Assembly (NCBI GenBank): GCA_963971285.1
Contig: OZ020248.1
Coordinates: forward strand, 16,678,001 to 16,742,000
Direction: 5' to 3'
Length of the DNA: 64,000 nt
Source of the DNA: Astropecten irregularis
Lineage: Eukaryota; Echinodermata; Asteroidea; Paxillosida; Astropectinidae
Of this stretch, positions 1 through 14,289 are shown one piece after another; the stretch's first letter is position 1, and each line of letters opens with the position of its first letter. Below the pieces are notes generated by a model, which was given only the letters and a program-made list of their open reading frames with translations, was not told where the DNA came from and searched no databases. A program made the translations under genes and the position numbers.

Positions 1-54
1 TCTATTAATTGATATTCAAGGCCTACCTACTTTACCCCTTCATGTCTGAAGACC

Positions 55-252
55 TTGAGAAGTATCCAGATACCAAGAAGGATAGTAATTAGAATCAACA
101 CGAGCCCAATCAACTGCCAAACGGAGCCATTTCGTGAATCCAAAGATGACCATCGAGGTGGAGGTGTAGGTGTGGGTGAATACGGAGGCGGTTGTGGAAG
201 TGGTGATGGAATTAATGGAGTCCAGTCTCAGACGTCATTCAGCCCAATTTGA
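55..252 (+). CDS. Weak candidate: Gly-rich terminal exon
   Basis: An open frame of 65 codons ends with a stop at 250-252. Its second half is rich in Gly and Val (GGGVGVGEYGGGCGSGDG) and is followed by AT-rich DNA that could be a 3' UTR. I do not recognise the protein. The frame may simply be the 3' end of a gene that enters from the left, or chance. There is no splice acceptor I would defend, and no other exon of it in the window. Codon composition is GC-richer than the surrounding DNA, which is the only positive sign. Confidence 0.15.
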   Translation: MRSIQIPRRIVIRINTSPINCQTEPFRESKDDHRGGGVGVGEYGGGCGSGDGINGVQSQTSFSPI

Positions 253-3200
253 GAAGCCATAATTATTTGATATTTATAGCGCGCGCTGCGCTAAATAATC
301 TTTGAACCCTCATTTTTGACCTTCATATTGTATTTTCTGTTTGTGAATTCTGTTTTCTTAATTCTTCCTCTTCTATCATTAATTTGTGGTCTCTGTGTGT
401 GCTTCTTTGATGTGTGTTACCCCGCTTAAATCCTCTCATTTTACACATTCAAATCTGCAGCTTTTCTGCTTTGCGGACCTCTCCTCCTCCTCATATTATA
501 CACAAATGTACATGTATGTACAGTGCACAGGTATGTCCTCAATTTGCATACAGTAGTACATGTCTTTCTGAATGTTGCTATTATTATACTTCATTGTCAG
601 GAATTGACAACATTTGTTCAGACAATGGGTAAATGATTGCAATGTCACTACTCAATGCCACAGTGAAATACCAGGTAAGTATCTTCACATCAGTGTGACA
701 AGTGTTCACCAGGTTTACATCCTCAGATCTTACACTTCTGCTTTCAATAACATTTATAAATTACAATTAGTAACTATGCTATTTTACAAGATTTTATTTA
801 GACTTAAGCAAATTTAAAACACACACCTCATATCTAGTGGATTGTTGATTGATCCATGTGCTTTTGAATTAAGCAGTGCTTTCTTCAGTTTTAATTTTTT
901 TTAACGGAATGTTTATTTAGAGAGTACAAATATTTAAGCGATAGTTGGTGTTAGCACCTGAACCCTGGAATGACCCAACTTCAGGGTGTCACTGGGGATT
1001 CAAACCTCAGCTGACGGTTCAGGTTATGACCCATACTCTATTTATATTCCGCTAATGAATATTGAAGTGATCCCCCATGTACTGTTCTCAGGTTGCAGCA
1101 TTGCTGCGAGAATAGATAAAATGATCCTGGGATTATAGCAGTATGTGCATGGTTTCATGGCTTCTGACTGCCATACGAACAGAGATAATTGACTATTAGG
1201 AACACCACCAACGTAGGGCTGGATAGCTCAGTTGCAATAGCTCTTTAAATGAATATTGAAAAATGTTTGAAAATTGTAGATTTGTCATTGTTTGTGAAGT
1301 TTTTTCATCGGTATATAGTAAACGTATTCTATATTCTTATTTTATTCTTAAATGCTTATTTGTAAACAAAGACTTAATACCGATATTTGCATCTAATTCT
1401 TATAATGATAGACTTATAATGATGTACTGCTTTGAAAGATGATTCAGTTTTCTGGGTTATGCAGATTGTAATACAAATGATTAGATTTACTGAGTGTAAA
1501 CAATAAAATGTACATGCATTCTTTAGCAGCCGTTTACTACACTGCTGATGTTATGACATTTGTAATGATACAGCAGCCCAAACATGCAAATTAATGTTTT
1601 GTCAAAATGCTCCACTACCACTGCAAAATGCTCCACACTGCTGAAATACCTGAGAATCTTCTCCAGAGCTCTTGGAAAGATCAACATGCAGCTTGAATGT
1701 AATCAAGAGACACATTGAACACAGTATCATGTTGTAACTGTCATTGCCTGAAGAATTGTTGTATGAATCAACATGTGCAGTTATGACAACTGACATCCAA
1801 CATGAGTGGAACAAACATCCTCAGCCTGCACCCTCATCATCATCACTTTCACTCTCTCCAAGACAGCAGTGAATCTGTGCCAGGTACTGAGCTTGTGATG
1901 TGTTTCTTCTCATCAGTCAGAGATCTGCCAAGATATCAGATTTCAACAATGTCACTGATTCTCTTCAAGACTGGTACAAGTGCCTAACTAACATCCTGAT
2001 GAAGAAGGCACAACTGTGCTGCATGGGTAAAGGTGCAGGAGTTCTGAAAATCCATTGAGATTATTGAGATGAAGTGAACACACATCAGTGTTATCATTGA
2101 ACTTCGCTACATTGCAGAAGCTGTACAGACACACAGTACAGCCAACCAGTAGGAGAGTGATACTGCTACCATGCAGCATTCATTGATAAATGACATGCAG
2201 TGAAACATCCTGATAAATGATACATGTGAAAAGCCATCAGTGTGTATAGAACTACAGAGATAATCATGGTATCCTCAACAACAACTTGTGGACTTGAGCA
2301 GTGAGCATCAACAGTGGAGTGGAGCATATGGCAAGTCATCCATTCGTCCACGGAGACTGTGAATCTTTGTACACCTACACAAATAAGCAAGATGCAGAAA
2401 TTGTTGTGGACATTTCGAATGTACATGTACATGTAATAATTTGTTTACTGCAGTATTTGCACAATATCAGGAAAGTAAAGTCTCTGCATGAGGTACTGTA
2501 TGATATCATTAGTTTTTCAGTAGGAAGTACTTTAGCTAAAAATGTACAACATATGGCACTGAGGTTTATGAATTCCATTCACATTGTATGAAGTCCTATC
2601 ACATATACATTTAATATGTAATATTAATTAATTTACTGAACTGCAGGAGGTGCTCACATTTTAGAGCAAACTGAAGAAATCTGTGAAACTCTGATAAGAA
2701 TTCTCATGTTGAAGTTATTTTCTATATTCATTGATTTGTATTGAATTCTATTATCATCCAACCGGTTGATGAGCGCCATACTTATGAAAGTTAGATAAGT
2801 TACAGTTAGATAAAAAGAATTAGCCATTAGTCTAATTATTGTACGTGTAATTGAAAGCAGAAGTGTTGTATTTTTTTTCACCAAGTCAAACATGTAGCTT
2901 ATAAATCATCACCAATCTTGGTTGTTCTTGGCTTGCATGTTTGTTCCAGCACAAAATGTGAAGTTGAAGTGACATTGCATGATTTTGTTCACAGTTGTCA
3001 AATGGTGATTGTAAAACATCATCAGTTGACAAGTTTAATATGATAATAACTGTAAGGATTGTATGATCTCCATATTAAAAAACCTCATTAAAATGCTGAG
3101 CTTTCAAGACAACTTCACCCCTGGTCCCTGTAGATGACACAAATGTCTTCTATTTTCTTTCTATTAGAATTTCAAACACAAGATTTCTGCTGATCTTGAA

Positions 3201-3673
3201 AGATTGCTAGAAATCCTCCCACAATGTCTTGGTCACAGAGTCAAAGATCCATGACATCACTCTGTAGTGAATGTTTATGGCAGCTGACCTCTTTTTAATT
3301 GTCTTTCTCGTGTAATTTTGCTTTTTTCCATTCTCCTATCAATTTCTTTCATTCTTAAGGCACTCTACATCATGTCTCTCTGTAAATTGACACCTGATTG
3401 TGGAGGCCTTGATGCATAAAGAGTCTGCACCACTGGTGATGTCATGCAATAGGGTAATGGTCTAGTTAGTGTAAGTTGAAACACTTGAAAGAAGGCAACA
3501 ATGAGTCAGGTGGTTCCTGATGATACCCCCACCTCTGAGTGGTTAATACAAAGAACCAGCAATGGATATTGTTGGTCTTTGGGGGACCTTCATACCACAA
3601 GTGTTTTCAGTTTGTACAAAATAAAGAAACCTTTAAATCATGTACTGAACAGAAAATGCATGTTTACTTTTCT
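253..3673. other. Non-coding, AT-rich, no gene seen
   Basis: I see no recognisable coding sequence. Short open frames of 60-96 codons on both strands look random. A small hairpin (TAGCGC / GCGCTA) lies near 279-296. A stretch at 1,223-1,233 resembles a tRNA A box but has no partner B box. Nothing else stands out. Confidence 0.6.
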
Positions 3674-3733
3674 TTGTTGTTGTTGTTGTTGTTGTTGTTG
3701 TCGTTTTTGCTGTCGTTTTTGTTGTTGTTTTGG
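3674..3733 (+). repeat. (TTG)n / (GTT)n microsatellite
   Basis: About nine uninterrupted TTG triplets are followed by an interrupted tail with TCG and TTTTTGCTG variants. It creates Leu/Cys-rich open frames that are not real proteins. Confidence 0.95.
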
Positions 3734-4640
3734 TAGGGAAAGCATTAACTTTGATCATGCATTTTTTTCAAAATGCATTTCAAAAATAGAATATTGTTAT
3801 CTGTTTCCAGAGAAACTAATATATGAAGATTGCATCATGTAAAACAGTGTAATTGATTAGTGGGACATTGCCGTTGACATTCTCCTAATTCATAAATTAT
3901 CAGGGGAGGGGGAAACTTGGCCACATTCCCCACCAGGATTGGCAGGGAAATGCCACCACCCATGTATGAGAGATGTAAATGTAGAAAGAACCCCACCAAC
4001 CACCACCTCCCCCCCCCCCCCCCCGTGAGAAAAGTTGTTTGGTTCTTAATTCAAAATAAATGTCGATTTTTATGCTTCAAGAACGTATGATGAAATTCTC
4101 ATACAATGTTTGGAAATTTCAAGACATTTTCATACCATTGGGCTCTAGAGTGTTTTAATCCTGACGGATCATTAAATTGGTCCAAATCAGTCCACGGTGC
4201 TCATTAATATTCTATATATACCCTCAAAATCTTTTTGAACAAAGCATTTGCTGAACCCTTGATGAGAAGTGTTGTAAAGAAAGAATGGTCACCACAGTTG
4301 AGCTGTTTGGATGAAATAAGCCATGAAGTCACTCTTTTTGCCACGTAGTGGATGAGTATATTTTTTTTTAGTCTGGCACCAGTCAATTTGGCAGTTTTAC
4401 GGTCATTTTTCTTTGCACGGTCCTTTCCCAAAAAAAATCATTGGTTACCCTATACAAAATTAAATTGAATTTCAGCTTCATGTTGGTGTATGGTTTGATT
4501 GCCTGAGAAACTTGTTAGCATTTTTAATAATTGTTTGAAATTTGGCATTTTCCATAGGAACCTATGGGAATTATTCACTGGTCTGCGTGTCTGCCGCCCT
4601 CTGTTAGAGATATCAGGTACATGCACAGATTTTTTGTGCA
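3734..4640. other. Non-coding spacer left of the satellite, with C-run
   Basis: No gene is seen. There is a run of 16 C at 4,009-4,024. A near-palindrome, TTCCATAGG-AA-CCTATGGGAA, lies around 4,549-4,570, just outside the satellite. The array is first recognisable near 4,640 ('gggatcattctaac'). Confidence 0.6.
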
Positions 4641-6232
4641 AAGGGAAGGGATCATTCTAACTTTGTCCCGACCAATATCACCTTTCTTTTTTACAAGACG
4701 CCGTAAGAGACGGTATCTATGTTTCGTCTTTAAATTTCAGTGGGTGCTATCTCCAAATTTCACCCTTGAAAGATAACCTGATTTTGTCTTCAATATTTTG
4801 ATGTTTTCACTTTTCAATGATAGCCCTGAACCTTACATTTTTGTCAGAGAAAAAACTAGTTTGCTTGAAGGCCGGAGCAATTTCCAAAAGGATAGCGTGA
4901 AGATTGTTCAATGTACAATTTGAATTGAAGACTGTATGAAATTTCTGTTGATCAGTCCAGGCCATGCGCGCTGCATATTAATGAGCGATATTGTCTACAC
5001 TTGACAATGGAATACGCGCAAGGTGCAATTATTCCATTGTACGCACAGCACGACGCGCTAAGCAACGTTTTGAACACCATAAACTGACGCCCAAACAATA
5101 AACATATCGGTTGATATCGACATTCTTGTGCTGTTTAGTTTCAGGTTATAGAGTATATAGCTGGGAGTTTGGGGCTGCCATGCAGGAAGGGTGATTGGGC
5201 CTTCTTTTTGCCTGAGAATTTTACGGGAACGGAAAACCAAAAATGGTGCAATTGAAGACACGCATTTCAAGAACAAAACCTAAATTCAAAATAAAGCCAT
5301 TGCTTATCATGCTTAAGGTGCAATTATTCCATTGTACGCACAGCACGACGCGCTAGGCAACGTTTTGCAAACCATACACTGACGCCCAAACAATAAACAT
5401 ATCGGTTGATATCGACATTATTGTGCTGTAACGTGTCAGGTTATAGAGTATAGCTGGGGGGTTTGGGGCTGCCAGGAAGGGTGATTGGGCCTTATTTTTG
5501 CCTGAGAATTTTACGGGAACGGAAAACCAAAAATGGTGCAATTGAAGACACTCATTTCAAGAACAAAACCTAAATTCAAAATAAAGCCCTTGCTTGTCGA
5601 TGCCCACGGTCGTGGGTAGTTTTCGGCAAACTTATTGGAAACGAATATTTTTATTTCCAAGTTTTTTTTAAGGGAAGGGATGATTCTAACTTTCTCCCGA
5701 CCTACATCCCCTTTCTTCTTTACAAAACGCCATAAGATACGGTATATAGGTTTTGTCTTTAAATTCAAGTTGGTGCTATCTCCAAATTTCATACTTGAAA
5801 GATAACCCGATTTTGTCTACAATTTTTTGATGTTTTCACTTTTCAATGATAGCCCTGAACCTTACATTTTTGTCAGAGAAAAAACTAGTTTGCTTGTAGG
5901 CCGGAGCAATTTCCGAAAGGATAGCGTCAAGATTGTTCAATGTACAATTTGAATTGAAGACTGCTTTCTGTTGATCAGGAAAAGCGCGCTGCATATTCAT
6001 GAGCGATATTGTCTACACTTGACAATGGAATACGCGCAAGGTGCAATTATTCCATTGTACGCACAGCACGAAGCGCTAGGCAACGTTTTGCACAACATAC
6101 ACTGACGCCCAAACAATAAACATATCGGTTGATATCGACATTCTTGTGCTGTTACGTGTCAGGTTATAGAGTATAGCTGGGGGTTTGGGGCTGCCAAGAA
6201 GGGTGATTGGGCCTTATTTTTGTCTGACAATT
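4640..6232 (+). repeat. Left edge of array: diverged, rearranged monomers
   Basis: The first monomers differ from the core at many sites. Anchor spacing 4,905 to 5,930 is about 1,025 bp instead of 735. The extra ~300 bp is a partial second copy of the 'ggtgcaattattccattg' half: one copy begins near 5,020 and it restarts near 5,318 after 'cttatcatgcttaa'. Shortened forms such as 'gatcaggaaaagcgcgctg' (near 5,974) are found only here. This is the decayed margin expected where unequal exchange no longer homogenises copies. Confidence 0.85.
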
Positions 6233-9200
6233 TTACGGGAACGGAAAACCAAAAATGGTGGAATTGAAGACACGCAGCTCAAGAACAAAACCTAAATTCA
6301 AAATAAAGCCCTTGCTTATCATAGCCCACGGTCGTGCGTAGTTTTCGGCAAACTTATTGGAAACGAATATTTTCATTTCCTGGTTTTTTTTAAGGGAATG
6401 GATCATTCTAACTTTGCCCAGACCAACATCTCCTTTCTTTTTTACAAAACGCCGTAAGAGACGGTACCTAGGTTTCGTCTTTAAATTCCAGTGGGTGCTA
6501 TCTCCAAATTTCACCCTTGAAAGATAACCTGATTTTGTCTTCAATATTTTGATGTTTTCACTTTTCAATGATAGCCCTGAAACTAATATTTTTGTCAGAG
6601 AAAAAACTAGTTTGCTTATAGGCCGGAGCAATTTCCAAAAGGATAGCGTCAAGATTGTTCAATGTACAATTTGAATTGAAGACTGTATGAAATTTCTGTT
6701 GATCAGTCCCGGCCATGCGCGCTGCATATTAATGAGCGATATTGTCTACATTTGACAATGGAATACGCGCAAGGTGCAATTATTCCATTGTACGCACATC
6801 ACGACGCGCTAGGCAACGTTTTGCAAACCATACACTGACGCCCAAACAATAAACATATCGGTTGATATCGACATTCTTGTGCTGTTACGTGTCATGTTAT
6901 AGTGTATAGCTGGGGGGTTTGGGGCTGCCAGGAAGGGCGATTGGGCCTTATTTTTGTCTGACAATTTCACGGGAACGGAAAACCAAAAATGGTGGAATTG
7001 AAGACACGCAGCTCAAGAACAAAATTCAAAATAAAGCCCTTGCTTATCATAGCCCACGGTCGTGCGTAGTTTTCGGCAAACTTATTGGAAACGAACATTT
7101 TCATTTCCTGGTTTTTTTTTAAGGGAATGGATCATTCTAACTTTGTCCAGACCAACATCTCCTTTCTTTTCTACAAAACGCCGTCAGAGACGGTACCTAG
7201 GTTTCGTCTTTAAATTCCAGTGGGTGCTATCTCCAAATTTCACCCTTGAAAGATAACCTGATTTTGTCTTCAATATTTTGATGTTTTCACTTTTCAATGA
7301 TGGCCCTGAAACTAATATTTTTGTCAGAGAAAAAACTAGTTTGCTTGTAGGCCGGAGCAATTTCCAAAAGGATAGCGTCAAGATTGTTCAATGTACAATT
7401 TGAATTGAAGACTGTATGAAATTTCTGTTGATCAGTCCAGGCCATGCGCGCTGCATATTAATGAGCGATATTGTCTACACTTGACAATGGAATACGCGCA
7501 AGGTGCAATTATTCCATTGTACGCACATCACGACGCGCTAGGCAACGTTTTGCAAACCATACACTGACGCCCAAACAATAAACATATCGGTTGATATCGA
7601 CATTCTTGTGCTGTTACGTGTCAGGTTATAGTGTATAGCTGGGGGGTCTGGGGCTGCCAGGAAGGGTGATTGGGCCTTATTTTTGTCTGACAATTTTAAG
7701 GGGAACGGAAAACCAAAAATGGTGGAATTGAAGACACGCAGCTCAAGAACAAAATTCAAAATAAAGCCCTTGCTTATCATAGCCCACGGTCGTGCGTAGT
7801 TTTCGGCAAACTTATTGGAAACGAATATTTTCATTTCCTGGTTTTTTTTAAGGGAATGGATCATTCTAACTTTGCCCAGACCAACATCTCCTTTCTTTTT
7901 TACAAAACGCCGTAAGAGACGGTACCTAGGTTTCGTCTTTAAATTTCAGTGGGTGCTATCTCCAAATTTCACCCTTGAAAGATAACCTGATTTTGTCTTC
8001 AATATTTTGATGTTTTCACTTTTCAATGATAGCCCTGAAACTAATATTTTTGTCAGAGAAAAAACTAGTTTGCTTATAGGCCGGAGCAATTTCCAAAAGG
8101 ATAGCGTCAAGATTGTTCAATGTACAATTTGAATTGAAGACTGTATGAAATTTCTGTTGATCAGTCCCGGCCATGCGCGCTGCATATTAATGAGCGATAT
8201 TGTCTACATTTGACAATGGAATACGCGAAAGGTGCAATTATTCCATTGTACGCACATCACGACGCGCTAGGCAACGTTTTGCAAACCATACACTGACGCC
8301 CAAACAATAAACATATCGGTTGATATCGACATTCTTGTGCTGTTACGTGTCAGGTTATAGTGTATAGCTGGGGGGTCTGGGGCTGCCAGGAAGGGTGATT
8401 GGGCCTTATTTTTGTCTGACAATTTTACGGGAACGGAAAACCAAAAATGGTGGAATTGAAGACACACAGCTCAAGAACAAAACCTAAATTCAAAATAAAG
8501 CCCTTGCTTATCATAGCCCACGGTCGTGCGTAGTTTTCGGCAAACTTATTGGAAACGAATATTTTCATTTCCTGGTTTTTTTTAAGGGAATGGATCATTC
8601 TAACTTTGCCCAGACCAACATCTCCTTTCTTTTTTACAAAACGCCGTAAGAGACGGTACCTAGGTTTCGTCTTTAAATTCCAGTGGGTGCTATCTCCAAA
8701 TTTCACCCTTGAAAGATAACCTGATTTTGTCTTCAATATTTTGATGTTTTCACTTTTCAATGATAGCCCTGAAACTAATATTTTTGTCAGAGAAAAAACT
8801 AGTTTGCTTATAGGCCGGAGCAATTTCCAAAAGGATAGCGTCAAGATTGTTCAATGTACAATTTGAATTGAAGACTGTATGAAATTTCTGTTGATCAGTC
8901 CCGGCCATGCGCGCTGCATATTAATGAGCGATATTGTCTACATTTGACAATGGAATACGCGCAAGGTGCAATTATTCCATTGTACGCACATCACGACGCG
9001 CTAGGCAACGTTTTGCAAACCATACACTGACGCCCAAACAATAAACATATCGGTTGATATCGACATTCTTGTGCTGTTACGTGTCATGTTATAGTGTATA
9101 GCTGGGGGGTTTGGGGCTGCCAGGAAGGGCGATTGGGCCTTATTTTTGTCTGATAATTTCACGGGAACGGAAAACCAAAAATGGTGGAATTGAAGACACG

Positions 9201-10750
9201 CAGCTCAAGAACAAAATTCAAAATAAAGCCCTTGCTTATCATAGCCCACGGTCGTGCGTAGTTTTCGGCAAACTTATTGGAAACGAACATTTTCATTTCC
9301 TGGTTTTTTTTTAAGGGAATGGATCATTCTAACTTTGTCCAGACCAACATCTCCTTTCTTTTCTACAAAACGCCGTCAGAGACGGTACCTAGGTTTCGTC
9401 TTTAAATTCCAGTGGGTGCTATCTCCAAATTTCACCCTTGAAAGATAACCTGATTTTGTCTTCAATATTTTGATGTTTTCACTTTTCAATGATGGCCCTG
9501 AAACTAATATTTTTGTCAGAGAAAAAACTAGTTTGCTTGTAGGCCGGAGCAATTTCCAAAAGGATAGCGTCAAGATTGTTCAATGTACAATTTGAATTGA
9601 AGACTGTATGAAATTTCTGTTGATCAGTCCAGGCCATGCGCGCTGCATATTAATGAGCGATATTGTCTACACTTGACAATGGAATACGCGCAAGGTGCAA
9701 TTATTCCATTGTACGCACATCACGACGCGCTAGGCAACGTTTTGCAAACCATACACTGACGCCCAAACAATAAACATATCGGTTGATATCGACATTCTTG
9801 TGCTGTTACGTGTCAGGTTATAGTGTATAGCTGGGGGGTCTGGGGCTGCCAGGAAGGGTGATTGGGCCTTATTTTTGTCTGACAATTTTAAGGGGAACGG
9901 AAAACCAAAAATGGTGGAATTGAAGACACGCAGCTCAAGAACAAAATTCAAAATAAAGCCCTTGCTTATCATAGCCCACGGTCGTGCGTAGTTTTCGGCA
10001 AACTTATTGGAAACGAATATTTTCATTTCCTGGTTTTTTTTAAGGGAATGGATCATTCTAACTTTGCCCAGACCAACATCTCCTTTCTTTTTTACAAAAC
10101 GCCGTAAGAGACGGTACCTAGGTTTCGTCTTTAAATTTCAGTGGGTGCTATCTCCAAATTTCACCCTTGAAAGATAACCTGATTTTGTCTTCAATATTTT
10201 GATGTTTTCACTTTTCAATGATAGCCCTGAAACTAATATTTTTGTCAGAGAAAAAACTAGTTTGCTTATAGGCCGGAGCAATTTCCAAAAGGATAGCGTC
10301 AAGATTGTTCAATGTACAATTTGAATTGAAGACTGTATGAAATTTCTGTTGATCAGTCCCGGCCATGCGCGCTGCATATTAATGAGCGATATTGTCTACA
10401 TTTGACAATGGAATACGCGAAAGGTGCAATTATTCCATTGTACGCACATCACGACGCGCTAGGCAACGTTTTGCAAACCATACACTGACGCCCAAACAAT
10501 AAACATATCGGTTGATATCGACATTCTTGTGCTGTTACGTGTCAGGTTATAGTGTATAGCTGGGGGGTCTGGGGCTGCCAGGAAGGGTGATTGGGCCTTA
10601 TTTTTGTCTGACAATTTTACGGGAACGGAAAACCAAAAATGGTGGAATTGAAGACACACAGCTCAAGAACAAAACCTAAATTCAAAATAAAGCCCTTGCT
10701 TATCATAGCCCACGGTCGTGCGTAGTTTTCGGCAAACTTATTGGAAACGA
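6233..10750 (+). repeat. 2,192-bp trimer block duplicated in tandem
   Basis: Sequence from about 6,233 to 8,558 recurs 2,192 bp downstream (8,425-10,750) with very few differences. Matching landmarks are 6,919/9,111, 7,062/9,254, 7,184/9,376, 7,538/9,730 and 8,267/10,459. The block holds three monomers of about 729-733 bp. It carries private variants: 'acgcacatcacgacg' instead of 'acgcacagcacgacg', and 'ggtacctaggtttcg' instead of 'ggtatctagatttcg'. Identity ends at the T-run near 10,750, where the next monomer is of another type. Confidence 0.9.
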
Positions 10751-12513
10751 ATATTTTTATTTCCTGGGTTTTTTTTTTAGGGAATGGATCATTCTAACTT
10801 TGTCCAGACCAACATCTCCTTTCTTTTTTACAACACGCCGTAAGAGACGGTATCTAGATTTCGTCTTTAAATTCAAGTGGGTGCTATCTCCAAATTTCAC
10901 CCTTGAAAGATAACCTGATTTTGTCTTCAATATTTTGATGTTTTCACTTTTCAATGATAGCCCTGAAACTAATATTTTTGTCAGAGAAAAAACTAGTTTG
11001 CTTGTAGGCCGGAGCAATTTCCAAAAGGATAGCGTCAAGATTGTTCAATGTACAATTTGAATTGAAGACTGTATGAAATTTCTGTTGATCAGTCCAGGCC
11101 ATGCGCGCTGCATATTAATGAGCGATATTGTCTACACTTGACAATGGAATACGCGCAAGGTGCAATTATTCCATTGTACGCACAGCACGACGCGCTAGGC
11201 AACGTTTTGCAAACCATACACTGACGCCCAAACAATAAACATATCGGTTGATATCGACATTATTGTGCTGTAACGTGTCAGGTTATAGAGTATAGCTGGG
11301 GGTTTGGGGCTGCCAGGAAGGGTGATTGTTCATTATTTTTGCCTGACAATTTTACGCCGGATCGGAAAACCAAAAATGGTGGAATTGAAGACACGCAGCT
11401 CAAGAACAAAACCTTAATTCAAAATAAAGCCCTTGCTTATCATAGCCCACGGTCGTGCGTAGTTTTCGGCAAACTTATTGGAAACGAATATTTTTATTTC
11501 CTGGGGGTTTTTTTTAGGGAATGGATCATTCTAACTTTGTCCAGACCAACATCTCCTTTCTTTTTTACAAAACGCCGTAAGAGACGGTATCTAGATTTCG
11601 TCTTTAAATTCAAGTGGGTGCTATCTCCAAATTTCACCCTTGAAAGATAACCCGATTTTGTCTTCAATATTTTGATATTTTCACTTTTCAATGATAGCCC
11701 TGAACCTAATATTTTTGTCAGAGAAAAAACTAGTTTGCCTGTAGGCCGGAGCAATTTCCAAAAGGATAGCGTCAAGATTGTTCAATGTACAATTTGAATT
11801 GAAGACTGTATTAAATTTATGTTGATCGGTCCAGGTCATGCGCGCTGCATATTAATGAGCGATATTGTCTACACTTGACAATGGAATACTCGCAAGGTTC
11901 AATTATTCCATTGTACGCACAGCACGACGCGCTAGGCAACGTTTTGCAAACCATACACTGACGCCCAAACAATAAACATATCGGTTGATATCGACATTCT
12001 TGTGCTGTTACGTGTCAGGTTATAGTGTATAGCTGGGGGGTTTGGGGCTGCCAGGAAGGGTGATTGGGCCTTATTTTTGCCTGACAATTTTACGCCGGAT
12101 CGGAAAACCAAAAATGGTGGAATTGAAGACACGCAGCTCAAGAACAAAACCTTAATTCAAAATAAAGCCCTTGCTTATCATAGCCCACGGTCGTGCGTAG
12201 TTTTCGGCAAACTTATTGGAAACGAATATTTTTATTTCCTGGGTTTTTTTTTTAGGGAATGGATCATTCTAACTTTGTCCAGACCAACATCTCCTTTCTT
12301 TTTTACAAAACGCCGTAAGAGACGGTATCTAGATTTCGTCTTTAAATTCAAGTGGGTGCTATCTCCAAATTTCACCCTTGAAAGATAACCCGATTTTGTC
12401 TTCAATATTTTGATATTTTCACTTTTCAATGATGGCCCTGAAACTAATATTTTTGTCAGAGAAAAAACTAGTTTGCTTGTAGGCCGGAGCAATTTCCAAA
12501 AGGATAGCGTCAA

Positions 12514-13690
12514 GATTGTTCAATGTACAATTTGAATTGAAGACTGTGTGAAATTTCTGTTGATCAGTCCAGGCCATGCGCGCTGCATATTAATGAGCGA
12601 TATTGTCTACACTTGACAATGGAATACGCGCAAGGTGCAATTATTCCATTGTACGCACATCACGACGCGCTAGGCAACGTTTTGCAAACCATACACTGAC
12701 GCCCAAACAATAAACATATCGGTTGATATCGACATTCTTGTGCTGTTACGTGTCAGGTTATAGTGTATAGCTGGGGGGTCTGGGGCTGCCAGGAAGGGTG
12801 ATTGGGCCTTATTTTTGTCTGACAATTTTAAGGGGAACGGAAAACCAAAAATGGTGGAATTGAAGACACGCAGCTCAAGAACAAAATTCAAAATAAAGCC
12901 CTTGCTTATCATAGCCCACGGTCGTGCGTAGTTTTCGGCAAACTTATTGGAAACGAATATTTTCATTTCCTGGTTTTTTTTAAGGGAATGGATCATTCTA
13001 ACTTTGCCCAGACCAACATCTCCTTTCTTTTTTACAAAACGCCGTAAGAGACGGTACCTAGGTTTCGTCTTTAAATTTCAGTGGGTGCTATCTCCAAATT
13101 TCACCCTTGAAAGATAACCTGATTTTGTCTTCAATATTTTGATGTTTTCACTTTTCAATGATAGCCCTGAAACTAATATTTTTGTCAGAGAAAAAACTAG
13201 TTTGCTTATAGGCCGGAGCAATTTCCAAAAGGATAGCGTCAAGATTGTTCAATGTACAATTTGAATTGAAGACTGTATGAAATTTCTGTTGATCAGTCCC
13301 GGCCATGCGCGCTGCATATTAATGAGCGATATTGTCTACATTTGACAATGGAATACGCGAAAGGTGCAATTATTCCATTGTACGCACATCACGACGCGCT
13401 AGGCAACGTTTTGCAAACCATACACTGACGCCCAAACAATAAACATATCGGTTGATATCGACATTTTTGTGCTGTTACGTGTCATGTTATAGTGTATAGC
13501 TGGGGGGTTTGGGGCTGCCAGGAAGGGCGATTGGGCCTTATTTTTGTCTGACAATTTCACGGGAACGGAAAACCAAAAATGGTGGAATTGAAGACACACA
13601 GCTCAAGAACAAAACCTAAATTCAAAATAAAGCCCTTGCTTATCATAGCCCACGGTCGTGCGTAGTTTTCGGCAAACTTATTGGAAACGA
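12514..13690 (+). repeat. Displaced copy of the left trimer block
   Basis: This part matches 9,574-10,750 at an offset of 2,940 bp, four monomers. It contains the same 108-codon minus-strand frame at 12,670-12,996 as at 9,730-10,056. It is bordered on both sides by monomers of the other ('ggtatctagatttcg') type, so a segment of the left block has been placed among different monomers. Confidence 0.85.
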
Positions 13691-14289
13691 ATATTTTTAT
13701 TTCCTGGGTTTTTTTTTTAGGGAATGGATCATTCTAACTTTGTCCAGACCAACATCTCCTTTCTTTTTTACAAAACGCCGTAAGAGACGGTATCTAGATT
13801 TCGTCTTTAAATTCAAGTGGGTGCTATCTCCAAATTTCACCCTTGAAAGATAACCCGATTTTGTCTTCAATATTTTGATATTTTCACTTTTCAATGATAG
13901 CACTGAACCTAATATTTTTGTCAGAGAAAAAACTAGTTTGCCTGTAGGCCGGAGCAATTTCCAAAAGGATAGCGTCAAGATTGTTCAATGTACAATTTGA
14001 ATTGAAGACTGTATTAAATTTATGTTGATCGGTCCAGGTCATGCGCGCTGCATATTAATGAGCGATATTGTCTACACTTGACAATGGAATACTCGCAAGG
14101 TGCAATTATTCCATTGTACGCACAGCACGACGCGCTAGGCAACGTTTTGCAAACCATACACTGACGCCCAAACAATAAACATATCGGTTGATATCGACAT
14201 TATTGTGCTGTAACGTGTCAGGTTATAGAGTATAGCTGGGGGTTTGGGGCTGCCAGGAAGGGTGATTGTTCATTATTTTTGTCTGACAA

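Noticed and set aside
1223..1233. tRNA-like A box 'tagctcagttg'
   Set aside because: No B box at the right distance and no cloverleaf.
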